Assembly (NCBI RefSeq): GCF_016894445.1 | Contig: NZ_CP056775.1 | Location: forward strand, 558,001-622,000 | From: Dyadobacter sandarakinus | Lineage (GTDB): Bacteria > Bacteroidota > Bacteroidia > Cytophagales > Spirosomataceae | Direction of reading: 5' to 3' | DNA: 64,000 nt | Part shown: positions 51,990 through 61,200 of the stretch, in pieces | Numbering within the stretch: the first letter of the stretch is position 1 | Layout of the letters: every line of letters starts with the position of its first letter | Notes under the pieces: model-generated | Told to the model about the DNA's origin: nothing | The model's input: the letters and a program-made list of their open reading frames with translations, nothing else | Database searches by the model: none | Program-made: the position numbers and the translations under genes

Positions 51990-52140
51990 CCCTTCGACTC
52001 CGCTCAGGGTGACAAAGGTCGAGGTAGCAGGACGTTTGCTAATGCAAGAGGTAGCAGTTCGCATTGAACTGCTACCTCTTTTACTATTGTATCAACGCAC
52101 CCTCTCGCTAACCATTGTCACCCTGAGCGGAGTCGAAGGG
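51990..52140. repeat. Inverted REP doublet 1 (51990-52016 with 52115-52140)
   Basis: The palindromic-family element (CCCTTCGACTCCGCTCAGGG plus TGACAA) occurs forward at 51990 and reversed at 52115. It forms an outer stem around the terminator at 52047. The same element recurs at 52468/52597, 54200-54494 and, diverged, 63072-63135. Confidence 0.85.
52047..52084 (+). terminator. Terminator after susD (copy 1)
   Basis: Perfect 14-bp stem AGAGGTAGCAGTTC/GAACTGCTACCTCT with a 5-base loop and T-run. Confidence 0.85.
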
Positions 52141-52213
52141 CAGATGCGGCCACCATGACGTACTTACAACCAATATGGCCCTCAAAGAAAGTCTACCGGC
52201 AACCGCGGTCAAC

Positions 52214-52351
52214 TATCCGGGCACGCATTCACAAAACAATACACCAACTACCGACACCCGCCAGACGGTACTCCCAACCGACGCACGGGCAGTATTCTTT
52301 ATTCCACAAAATGAGGTGGATCAGAATAAGAACCTGGTGCAAAATCCGTGA
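52214..52351 (+). pseudogene. Truncated duplicate of the susD C-terminus
   Basis: These 45 codons plus a TGA encode exactly the last 45 residues of the SusD protein (YPGTHSQNNT to NKNLVQNP) but have no start or N-terminal part. Three codons differ from the parent (CAA/CAG, AAC/AAT, CAG/CAA), all silent, and the stop is TGA instead of TAA. This suggests divergence while still under coding constraint, for example as the remnant of a second full susD removed by recombination. Confidence 0.8.
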
Positions 52352-52467
52352 GGGAAGAGCTTGATTTAGATTAAACGCCTTTGTCGCTTTGAGCAAGGTT
52401 TGAAGCGGTTACTTGGTTTGTGAACGTTGCGGTTTGGGCAGGAACGTTTTGCTGGTGGCCGCATCTG

Positions 52468-52622
52468 CCCTTCGACTCCGCTCAGGGTGACAAAGATGGG
52501 GAAAGGGTACCAGAACGTTTACTAAAGTAAAAGGTAGCAGTTCATCATGAGCTGCTACCTTTTTTACTATATTATTAACGCACCCTCTCGCCACCATTGT
52601 CACCCTGAGCGGAGTCGAAGGG
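52468..52622. repeat. Inverted REP doublet 2 (52468-52494 with 52597-52622)
   Basis: Second copy of the doublet, inside the duplicated segment, enclosing the terminator at 52528. Confidence 0.85.
52528..52566 (+). terminator. Terminator hairpin (copy 2)
   Basis: AAAAGGTAGCAG pairs with CTGCTACCTTTT, followed by T. Relative to copy 1 one G-C pair has become A-T on both sides, a compensatory change. Confidence 0.75.
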
Positions 52623-52733
52623 CAGATGCGGCCACCATGGCGTACTTACAACCAACATGGCCTTCAAAAAAGCTTACCGGCAAGGCAGCCAACTTTAAAA
52701 GCGATTCACACGGCAACCGCGCCTGCAAAAAAC

Positions 52734-54086
52734 CTACTTCCCCTCCTTCACCAAAACCCCCGGGTAAAGCACGCCATCTGCCGATGGAAATTCGATTCCC
52801 AGCAACTTGGCGATCAGCGGGGCGATGTCCTGCAGGCTCATCTCCGGGATTACTGCGCCGGGCTGTATGCCTTTGCCGAATGCCACGAAGCCAGTCTGGA
52901 TTTCTTTAAAGTCGGGGAAAAAGCCGTGGGTGCCGCCACTGGCAGCACGGATGAATTCGCCCGTAGCAGCCGTACTGAATGTGAACCCCTGCCTGGGCGC
53001 GAGTGCCAATGCCGCATTCGGGTCGGCACCGACGGCATCCAATGCGGCCCGGTCTTTGATTTCGAATGTGCTGCGCTGGGCGACAGGTAGTTTCTCCAAT
53101 GCCGCCTTCACTTTTTCCAGCGTCTGTTTGTCGTTTTTATCTTTCAAATGCAAAAATGAAGAACCGCCCGACGCATGGAAATAGGCCTTCCAGTTACGCT
53201 TGGCGGCCGGATCATAAATGCCCGCCTGCGCCAGCAGCACATTGGGCGAGAGGGACGAATGAATGTCGACGAAACCATGGTCGCCAGTGACGATCACCGT
53301 CGTTTTATCTTTGATCCCGGCCTTCTCAATGGATTCGAGGATGGTTTTAATGTTGCGGTCTACGCCCGAAAGTGAGGAGCGGACTTTATCACCATCGCGA
53401 CCCTGCTCGTGCTCAAAGTGATCCACCGCGACCAGGTGCACCGCCAGGAATGCAGGTTTGTATTTGCGGATGATGTAGCCGCTGATGCGCGCATTGTTTT
53501 CGTCAATGCTCAGGTAGTCGCCGTCGAAATCGATCTCCTCCAGCTTGCCGGTTGCATTTTGCTGTACTTCTTCAAAAAAACCTTTCGGATTGGCTTTGTC
53601 GGACAATGCATGCATCATATCGCGCTTCTCGCCTTTGTTTTTGGGCAGGTACCAGAACTCGGGAATGTTGTAGCTGGCGGGCCCGCCCACCGATACCGGC
53701 CAGAAAACCGAGGCTGTCACCAGCCCTTTTTCTTTTGCCGCACTAAAAATTGTAGGCACCTTGATGGTGCTGTAATCCCAGAGCCAGTTGCCCGTCACCT
53801 CCAGCGGCTCCGACGGCGTATTGTAATGCACGCCATGTTTGAGCGGTTTCACGCCGGTAATCATGGTAGTATGGGAAGGGTAGGTGACCGTCGGGAAAAC
53901 CCCGGTAACACCATCCGCATACGCCCCGGTCTTCATCGCCTGGTGCAAATTCACCATCGACCAGGATGCATCTTTATAAAATTCCGGCCGCAAGCCATCA
54001 ATGCTGATCAGGACAACATGTGAGTCCTGGGCGGAGGCGGCACCGAAGGTGCAGGCGAGGGTTAGCAGGGTTAGGAGGCTTTTCAT
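52734..54086 (-). CDS. Type I phosphodiesterase/nucleotide pyrophosphatase (NPP family)
   Basis: 450 residues with a signal peptide (cut after ASA, before QDSH). The alkaline-phosphatase fold of the NPP family (PF01663) is shown by VVLISIDGLRPEF (metal Asp30), FPTVTYPSHTTMITG with the likely nucleophile Thr68, VHLVAVDHFEHEQG (metal Asp and His), TVIVTGDHGFVDIHSS (Asp-His pair) and a distal GGTHGFFPDF (His). It should hydrolyse phosphodiester or pyrophosphate bonds, for example in nucleotides or head groups, in the periplasm. It lies downstream of the Oar-like receptor on the same strand, 545 bp away across repeat arrays, so it probably has its own leader. Confidence 0.88.
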   Translation of the reverse strand: MKSLLTLLTLACTFGAASAQDSHVVLISIDGLRPEFYKDASWSMVNLHQAMKTGAYADGVTGVFPTVTYPSHTTMITGVKPLKHGVHYNTPSEPLEVTGNWLWDYSTIKVPTIFSAAKEKGLVTASVFWPVSVGGPASYNIPEFWYLPKNKGEKRDMMHALSDKANPKGFFEEVQQNATGKLEEIDFDGDYLSIDENNARISGYIIRKYKPAFLAVHLVAVDHFEHEQGRDGDKVRSSLSGVDRNIKTILESIEKAGIKDKTTVIVTGDHGFVDIHSSLSPNVLLAQAGIYDPAAKRNWKAYFHASGGSSFLHLKDKNDKQTLEKVKAALEKLPVAQRSTFEIKDRAALDAVGADPNAALALAPRQGFTFSTAATGEFIRAASGGTHGFFPDFKEIQTGFVAFGKGIQPGAVIPEMSLQDIAPLIAKLLGIEFPSADGVLYPGVLVKEGK

Positions 54087-54096
54087 GTTTAGTTTT

Positions 54097-54167
54097 GAAT
54101 GAGTGAATGATTGAATGACTGAATACTGTTCAGTTTTGAGTGAGTGAGTTAGTGAGTGAGTGAGTAA
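54097..54167 (-). repeat. Tetranucleotide-rich leader tract of the phosphodiesterase gene
   Basis: On the sense (minus) strand the 5' leader is built of ACTC/TCAC and TCAT/TCAA tetramers, including TCACTAACTCACT, which also occurs in the leader at 21018. Copy number changes could alter expression. Confidence 0.65.
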
Positions 54168-54199
54168 TTCGATTTTGATTGACTGAATGCCTAACCTTT

Positions 54200-54494
54200 G
54201 TCACCCTGAGCGGAGTCGAAGGGGGGAGTCGCCACAGCGTGTGAATAACCCCTTTGTCACCCTGAGCGGAGTCGAAGGAGGGAGTCGCCGCAGCGTGTGA
54301 ATAAACCCTTGTCACCCTGAGCGGAGTCGAAGGGGGAGTCGCCACAGCGTGTGAATAAACCCTTTGTCACCCTGAGCGGAGTCGAAGGGGGGAGTCGCCG
54401 CAGCGTGTGAATAAACCCTTGTCACCCTGAGCGGAGTCGAAGGGAGTTTGAGCGACCCGGCCCGAACTCCCTTCGACTCCGCTCAGGGTGACAA
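54200..54494. repeat. Array of five 55-56-bp units ending in a 30-bp-arm hairpin
   Basis: GTCACCCTGAGCGGAGTCGA starts at 54200, 54256, 54311, 54366 and 54421; units are otherwise nearly identical (GGGAGTCGCC(A/G)CAGCGTGTG). The fifth unit is joined to an inverted copy, giving perfect 30-bp arms (54419-54448 and 54465-54494) around a 16-base G/C-rich loop. The hairpin is a REP doublet. It has no T-run strong enough to be sure of termination. Confidence 0.9.
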
Positions 54495-54553
54495 AAAGGT
54501 GTGGTCAGACAATTTGGTGGCAGGCAAGTTATGTCACGTTACTTCAAACAACG

Positions 54554-54603
54554 CCTGACAATTCCTGACAACCCCTGACCATTCCTGACAATCCCTGACC
54601 ACA
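54554..54603 (+). repeat. Five 10-bp tandem repeats
   Basis: CCTGACAATT and variants (CCTGACAACC, CCTGACCATT, CCTGACAATC, CCTGACCACA) start at exactly 10-bp steps, just downstream of the Oar-like receptor gene's stop codon. A C/T-rich tract follows. Confidence 0.85.
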
Positions 54604-54631
54604 CCTTCCCCCTTCCTCCTTCCTCCCTCAA

Positions 54632-57600
54632 TTAAAACCCATACCGCAACCCAATCTGAATCTGGTAAGGGCTGCCGTTCAGGCTGGAAACGCCGGTTCC
54701 GTTGCTCATACCGTAGCCGTAGCGCTTCGCTTCCGGATCGAATGAGCGGATGGTGTACAGGTTTTGCTTGCTAAGGTTGGTTCCTACACCCCAGTCTTTG
54801 TTGAGCAGGTTGGCAACATTGAAAATATCAACAGATGCCTCAATGCCGTGGCTTTTGTAGAAGTTGAACTTTTTGGCCAGTCTCAGGTCAAATACCCCAT
54901 AGAAGCCATTGATACCGCCATTACGCTCGGCCATTTTGCCCATGTCGCGCATAATGTAATCCTTGATGCTCTGCTCTGCTTCCGGGTTGTTCAGGATCGT
55001 ATTGATACCGTCGCGAATGTTTTGCGGCGTTTCGGCACTGTTCGGGTCGTAGATGTAGGGCAGGTCATTGGACGAAACAAAGTCACCGTTCATATTGCCA
55101 TTCACAGCCAGCGAGTAGCGCGTTCCGCCGATGCCGGAGTAGCGCAGGCCAAGGGTCACACCCCAGATGCTCGGCGCGGTTCCGTAGAATACCACTTTGT
55201 TGCGGAACTGGTTATTGGCATACGTCATGCGGCTCAGATCGCGCGGATCATCATTTACCATCAGGTCAAGCGTTGCGGTGTTAGCCACGTTTCCATTGTA
55301 GGAAGTGTTGTCCTTGGAGTCGTTCCAGGTGTAGGAGAACGAAATTTGTCCGTCCCTGAAATACCGGTAAGTACCATCAATCACGAGTGCATACTGGTTC
55401 TTTTTACCCTCGCTGACCAGTTCAAGCACGCGGCCTACTTTGGTCGTTTTGCGGCTGTTCAGCCAGTTGGTGGCACCATTGGCTTTGTTAATAGACTCTG
55501 CCGGAACATATACCCCACGGTTTGCTTCTGCCGCAATGCGGAAGTACGGATCTTCCACCATGTTACGGTCTACATACATATAGTTGTTGCGCGCCCAGGA
55601 AGCATAACCGCTCACACCGATACGGAGACGGTCGCTGAAAAAGTGGTTGTACGATAGGTTGGTTTTGTAAAGAACCGGGATTTTTGCGTTCGCATTGTTC
55701 ATGTTGATCGTGATCAAACGCTCGATGCCGGGCGTGTTAAACAGGTCGGCGCCGGGAGCAGTTGCCGGGTTTTCGCGATACCCTGGGAAGTTGGGCTTAG
55801 GCACCAGCGAACCCTGGATTTCCACAGCCGCCACTTTGGTACCGTCAAACAGCATGTTGTTGATCATCGAGTACGGGTTCAGTTGCGAACCGAATATACC
55901 AGCGCCAAAACGGACAATGTCTTTGCTCTGCTCGTTCACGTCCCAGGTAAACTGTACGCGTGGCTGCAATTGGGTCGTATTGATTTTGTTATCCGTACGC
56001 AGGTTCAGTTCGTCGTAAACCACCTGGCTGAAATTCGCTTTTTTCAGGTATTGGGTGTTGTCCAGGCGCAAACCTGCCATCATGTCCAGTCCGCGGGCGA
56101 GTTTGGTATCCATTTGCGCATACAAACCCGTCGCCAACGAATTCACGATCGAGCTTGGATCGGCCAGAAGATTGATCTCGCGGGCATAGCGGTAGGGCGT
56201 CAGGTTGTTGAAGTTTTCAAGACCTGTGAAATAAAAACGTCCGTTCATTTCGCTGCCGTACACCGACTTCATGCGGTTGAACATCACGTCGATACCGAAG
56301 GTAAAGTTGATTTTGCCCGTGTTGTAGTACAGGTTGTTCACAGCCTGGTATACCTGTCCCCTGAACCATTCCGGAGAAAAACGCTGACCACCGATCTGGA
56401 TGGACGTGATGTAGTTGTTTGTGCCCGAAGTAGAGTTGATGTTTTCAACAATCGCGCGCGGAATGCTCGCAGAAGGCAGCTCCGAGCTCGGGATCACGGC
56501 TTCGTACTGGTAAAAATGCTGTACTTTCAGTTCGTTCGTGATCTTGGGGTTCACGATCGTACGCAGCGACGCCATGAGGCTGTTGTTGAAACGCTTGCGG
56601 TCAATGTACGATTCGTAGGCATTGATCGCCGTGTTGTCACCCTCCGACAGTTTGTCGTTTTCGGCGATCAGGTTGTTGCGGAGCGTCAGCAGGTTTTTGG
56701 AGTTCAGCTGCCAGTCGATTCTTGCAAAAATCGCGTCAGTGCTTTTTGTCTTACCAAACGAACCAAACTGCGGACCATCGGACACCCCGTACTTCGATCT
56801 CGCAATGTCAAGAAATTTGTCCAGCGTCTCCTGGGTCACACGGTTGGCCGCCACGTCAGCATCCGATTGGAGGTTGGCGATAAAAAGAGGACGCGAGTCC
56901 GCCTGGTGGTCCCACGCCACGAAGAAATGCGCTTTGTCTTTTTTCAATGCACCGCCCAGGGAAAGGCCAAACTGGTTGGTAGAGAAATCCTGTGTCCGCT
57001 TGTTTCCTCTCAGGTCGTATTTGCTTGAAAGCCAGTCGGCACGTGTGAAGTTGAACACGCTCCCGGTAAGCTGGTTGGTACCCGATTTGGTCACCGTACT
57101 GATCGTACCGCCACCCGCGCGGCCCAGCGTCACATCGTATTCATTGGTCACCACCTTGAACTCGCGGATCGCCTCCATTGAAATCGCGTAGTCGCCTCCC
57201 GTAGAACCACCCGCAATCGTACTGCGGGAAGTCATGCCGTCGATCGTGAAGTTGGTCGAGGATTGCAGCTGTCCGCCAAGGCTGGTACCATTGCTCAGGG
57301 GCGACAGGTCGATCAGCGAGGTGAAGTTACGGCCGTTTACCGGCAGCTTGGTAATGTCTTTTGCAGTAATCGGCGTGGATGCACCCAGGCTCACAACCGT
57401 ATTTCTCAGCGAGTTGGCTTTGATGTCCACGGCTTGGAGTTCCGTAGCGCTGTTTTCCAGTTCAAAATTAAGGCGCAGCTGGTCGCCCTGGTTAAGCGCA
57501 TAGCCCGTTTTCCTCTGGTCACCAAAACCTACAAAAGTGACAGAAATAGAGTAGGGCGAACCCAGCGGAAGCTGCTTGATAATGTAATCTCCCTTTTCAT

Positions 57601-57790
57601 CGGTGACGGTTCCCGCCTGAAAACCCGTCGATTCATTTCTCACAATCACCGTCGCGCCGGGGATCGGGCTGGCCTTTCCTTCCGTCACGCGGCCCACGAT
57701 CGTGGCCTCATTTCCCTGGGCGTACGCATGCTGCCCGGCAAAAAGGAGGAGTGTCAGCAGCATAAAGCATCCTGTAATTAATCTTGTCAT
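54632..57790 (-). CDS. Oar-like TonB-dependent receptor
   Basis: 1052 residues from the ATG at 57790 (MTRLITGCFMLLTLLLFAGQHAYAQ, a signal peptide); the frame is open ten codons more. A carboxypeptidase-like module (~28-115: ATIVGRVTEGKASPIPGATVIVRNES) precedes a plug (DITKLPVNGRNFTSLIDLSPLSNG, FTIDGMTSRS, AIREFKVVTNEYDVTLGRAGGGTISTVTKSGTN) and a long barrel ending YQIQIGLRYGF. This plug type (GRNF, EFKV, GR-GGG) is that of Oar/TBDR with CarboxypepD_reg N-termini, distinct from SusC. No SusD partner is present. The NPP phosphodiesterase gene downstream suggests a phosphorus-containing ligand, but this is only context. Confidence 0.9.
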   Translation of the reverse strand: MTRLITGCFMLLTLLLFAGQHAYAQGNEATIVGRVTEGKASPIPGATVIVRNESTGFQAGTVTDEKGDYIIKQLPLGSPYSISVTFVGFGDQRKTGYALNQGDQLRLNFELENSATELQAVDIKANSLRNTVVSLGASTPITAKDITKLPVNGRNFTSLIDLSPLSNGTSLGGQLQSSTNFTIDGMTSRSTIAGGSTGGDYAISMEAIREFKVVTNEYDVTLGRAGGGTISTVTKSGTNQLTGSVFNFTRADWLSSKYDLRGNKRTQDFSTNQFGLSLGGALKKDKAHFFVAWDHQADSRPLFIANLQSDADVAANRVTQETLDKFLDIARSKYGVSDGPQFGSFGKTKSTDAIFARIDWQLNSKNLLTLRNNLIAENDKLSEGDNTAINAYESYIDRKRFNNSLMASLRTIVNPKITNELKVQHFYQYEAVIPSSELPSASIPRAIVENINSTSGTNNYITSIQIGGQRFSPEWFRGQVYQAVNNLYYNTGKINFTFGIDVMFNRMKSVYGSEMNGRFYFTGLENFNNLTPYRYAREINLLADPSSIVNSLATGLYAQMDTKLARGLDMMAGLRLDNTQYLKKANFSQVVYDELNLRTDNKINTTQLQPRVQFTWDVNEQSKDIVRFGAGIFGSQLNPYSMINNMLFDGTKVAAVEIQGSLVPKPNFPGYRENPATAPGADLFNTPGIERLITINMNNANAKIPVLYKTNLSYNHFFSDRLRIGVSGYASWARNNYMYVDRNMVEDPYFRIAAEANRGVYVPAESINKANGATNWLNSRKTTKVGRVLELVSEGKKNQYALVIDGTYRYFRDGQISFSYTWNDSKDNTSYNGNVANTATLDLMVNDDPRDLSRMTYANNQFRNKVVFYGTAPSIWGVTLGLRYSGIGGTRYSLAVNGNMNGDFVSSNDLPYIYDPNSAETPQNIRDGINTILNNPEAEQSIKDYIMRDMGKMAERNGGINGFYGVFDLRLAKKFNFYKSHGIEASVDIFNVANLLNKDWGVGTNLSKQNLYTIRSFDPEAKRYGYGMSNGTGVSSLNGSPYQIQIGLRYGF

Positions 57791-58296
57791 TTGCTGTTCG
57801 TTTTGTTTAAAAATTATCAAGCAGTGTGAATTTGCCTCTTCGGACAGGCGGGACCCTCCTGCACCGGAATCCGGTGAGGCTGGATGTTTGCTGGTAAAGT
57901 TTCCCGTCGTAAAAGAATGGTTAACGTACAGGTATAAACGCCAATCCGTAAAGCAGGGTCATCGCCGGGCCCGGGCGAGGTTTGAACGTAACCATTCAAA
58001 GGTGCTTAACAGGCCACAAATGTAGGCGGGCAATGTTACCGATGGGTTAAGCGGGGGTTATGCTTGGGTTAACTCGGGGACGGAATGTGGGCGCGAAGCG
58101 TGCCGGTTCTCAGGGGCATTACAAAGGTGTAAATTACGGTAAACATCCCTGCAAGGTCCGGGCTAAGAGGTGGTTACATTCCTGTTTATAGGTAAAACAA
58201 CTTGCGGAATGGTTTAAAAGGATTAATTTAGTTAATTAAAAACTCGAAAAAATACAGCCCGGTGCATTACCGGTGCTCTCGATAATCATTCACTGC
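57791..58296. other. Divergent intergenic region with structured leader
   Basis: This gap separates the Oar-like receptor gene (minus) from the cytochrome/PSD1 gene (plus). On the minus strand TACATTTG (58024-58017) fits TAnnTTTG and implies a ~220-nt leader. The leader contains a hairpin (ACCGG-AAT-CCGGT near 57863-57875), G/C-rich dyads near 57961-57978, and a long-range inverted repeat (57915-57927 with 57985-57997). I recognise no known riboswitch. No TAnnTTTG element was found for the plus-strand gene. Confidence 0.4.
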
Positions 58297-61200
58297 ATGT
58301 TGAGTTCCTGGTTCAAATACGGCCTCATCGTTCCTGCCGCCGCTTTTCTGCTGTTTTCCTGCGATAAAAAACTGGATTTACCCGAAGATGTCGCCAGGGA
58401 AATGTCTGCGATTGCTGCGCCGGTAGACTATACCTATGATGTGAAGCCCATTCTTTCCGACCGGTGCTTTGCCTGCCACGGCCCGGATGCGAACCATCAG
58501 AAGGGGGATCTCCGGCTGGACGTGGCCAGGGTTGCTTACGGGAAAGAAGCCGAAAGCGGACTTAAGGCCATCAAGCCAGGAAAGCCGGGGAGCAGCGAGC
58601 TGGTACGGCGCATTCTGGCAGCCGACCCGGATGTAGTGATGCCTACGCCGGAGTCCCACCTTTCGCTTACGGCCAGGGAGAAGGCCCTGCTCATCCGCTG
58701 GGTAGAGGAAGGTGCCGTGTACAAGCCGCACTGGGCATTTACCAAAGCGACAATGCCCAAGCTGCCCGAGGTGAAGCATAAGGATTGGGTAAAAAATGAT
58801 ATTGACCGGTTTGTGCTCAAAAAACTGGAAGACAAAAAGATCAGTCCCTCGCCGGAAGCCGCCAGGACCACCTTGCTGCGAAGGGTATACCTGGACCTGA
58901 CAGGCCTGCCGCCCACTCCCGAAGAGGTGCAGCGCTACCTGGCCGACCAGTCGCCCGATGCGTATGAAAAAGTAGTGGACAAGTTGCTGGCATCCCCGCA
59001 TTTCGGAGAACATATGGCTACCCCCTGGCTTGACGCGGCCCGGTATGCGGATACCCACGGCTACCAGGACGACGGCCTGCGTACCGCCTGGCCTTTCCGC
59101 GACTGGGTGATCAATGCATTTAACAAAAACCAGCCTTATGACCAGTTTGTCACCTGGCAGCTTGCGGGTGACCTGCTGCCGCATCCCACCAGTGAACAGC
59201 TGGTGGCCACGGCATTCAACCGCATGCACCAGCAGAGCCAGGAGGGCGGGATCATTCCCGAAGAATACCGCGCGGCCTACGTCTCGGACCGGGTGGATAC
59301 TTTTGGTAAAACCTTCCTGGGAATAACGGTGGAATGCGCGCGCTGCCACGATCACAAGTATGACCCGATCAGCCACAAAGATTATTATTCATTGTATGCT
59401 TTTTTCAACAACAACAATGAAAACGGGCAGATACCCTATAATGGAGAAGCCAGCCCGGCCATCACGCTCCCGACGCCGGAGGCAGCGGAAAAGCTGAAAT
59501 TCATCCATCAGAACCTGGCCAAAGAGCAGGCAGTACTCAGTACCGCTGCTTCATCTGCTGAAAACCGCTTCCGCACCTGGCTTTCCACAGCGCAGGTGCA
59601 GCCTGAAAAGGCATTACCAGCCGGGAAGGCCAGCCTGATCGGTCACTTTACATTTGACGAACCCGCCGGGAAAGTGTTCCGTAACCTGGCCGATCCCAGG
59701 CAAAGTGCGACGGCTGAGGGTGACGACAGTCTTTCCAACACAGCATCGCGCGCGGGGCGGGTGGGGAAAGCACGTTATATATATGGTGAAAATGCCGTGA
59801 GCTTCCCGGACAAGTTTGCATTCTTCGAGCGTAACCAGCCTTTCAGCATCAGCATCTGGCTCAACCTCCACGATCCTTCGGTGAGCGGCTCGCTGCTGCA
59901 TAAGTCCAACGGCGTCATGAACGGCTACCGTGGCTGGAATGTATTTCGTGAAAAAGACGGCACGATCAGGCTTACCATGAGTCATGTGTGGCCCGAGAAT
60001 GCCATCGAGATCCAGACGCTCGAACCATTTCCGCTGAACAAATGGACACAGCTTGGATTTTCGTATGATGGTCTGAGTAAGGCTTCGGGACTGAAGTTAT
60101 ATGTAAATGGCCGCCCTGCCCGGATTGTCATTCACAATGATCACCTCACAGAAAGTATTCTTTTTGGTAAAAACAAAACGAACTGGTATGTAGATAAGCT
60201 GAACATTGGCCGCCTCTCGGACCAGCGTACCAAAAACTTTGAGGTGGATGAATTCAGAATCTACAATAAACCCCTGACCCTGCTGGAAATGCTGGGAATG
60301 TACACGCTGAAAGATGAGGTAATGAGCACGCTCAAAGTGCCGGCAGCTCAGCTGAAACCCGACCAGCTCGCCGCCTTGAAAGATTATTACCTTACAAACC
60401 TCGACCCGGATCACCGGCAGGCGCTGACCGCCACCCGGAAATTGATCGGAGAGGAGACTGAGATCATGGACAGTCAGATTGACGTGATGGTGATGCGGGA
60501 GCGAAAGTTCCCCCGCAAGACATTCATCCTCAACCGGGGTGCCTACGATGCGCCGGGAAAAGCGGTAACAATGGATACGCCCGACAGTTTTTTCAAGATC
60601 CCTGCAGGGTTTCCAAGAAACCGGCTCGGCCTGGCCAAATGGCTGCTGCATGAGGATCACCCGCTTTTTTCACGCGTGACCGTGAACCGGTTCTGGATGA
60701 TGTACTTTGGAAAAGGGCTGGTCGTATCCAGTGATGACTTTGGAAATCAGGGCGAGCTGCCCACCCACCCGGAGCTGCTCGACTACCTGGCGGCTACTTT
60801 CAGGAAAACAGGCTGGAATGTGAAGGCAATGCAGAAGCTGATCGTCACTTCGGCCACTTACCGGCAGTCGTCCAACGCCCCGCAGCAGTTGAAGGAAGAA
60901 GATCCCGATAACCGGCTTTATGCCCGTGGCCCGAGCTACCGCATGAGTGCCGAGCAGATCCGCGACAATGCACTGGCATCAAGCGGGCTGCTTACACGAC
61001 GGGTGGGCGGTAAAAGTGCTTATCCCTACCAGCCAGCAGGATTGTGGGAAGCCCTGGCTACGCGCAATGAAGTGACCTATAAGCAGCAACATGGTGACAG
61101 CCTGTATCGCCGTAGTCTTTATACAATATGGAAAAGGAGCTCGCCGCCTCCGATGATGCTGAACTTTGATGCAGCCGAGCGGCACTTTTGTGTAACCAGA

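Larger units (their letters stand above)
51733..52695 (+). repeat. Tandem duplication of about 479 bp spanning the susD 3' end and trailer
   Basis: Copy 1 runs from about 51733 to 52211 and copy 2 from 52212 to about 52695; equivalent positions differ by 478-479. Each contains the last 45 susD codons, a trailer, a forward REP element, a hairpin terminator and a reversed REP element. Non-coding parts differ clearly; the coding part differs only at silent sites. Apart from these repeats, the 861 bases from 51873 to 52733 hold no gene. Confidence 0.9.

Noticed and set aside
52155..52364. 69-codon frame in the duplicated region
   Set aside because: It is an out-of-frame reading of the susD tail; the true reading of the duplicate is a truncated SusD C-terminus.
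51873..52733. Insertion sequence between susD and the phosphodiesterase gene
   Set aside because: There is no transposase frame; the region is explained by a tandem duplication plus REP doublets.
54200..54494. CRISPR-like array
   Set aside because: The whole 55-bp unit is repeated with no unique spacers, and no cas genes are nearby; it is a tandem repeat of a REP-type element.
55883..57028. 381-codon plus-strand frame opposite the Oar-like receptor
   Set aside because: The minus-strand frame gives an unambiguous receptor over the same bases; the plus frame has no family features.
57850..58020. Cobalamin riboswitch before the Oar-like receptor
   Set aside because: Hairpins are present, but I could not find the conserved B12-box or core pieces in either strand.
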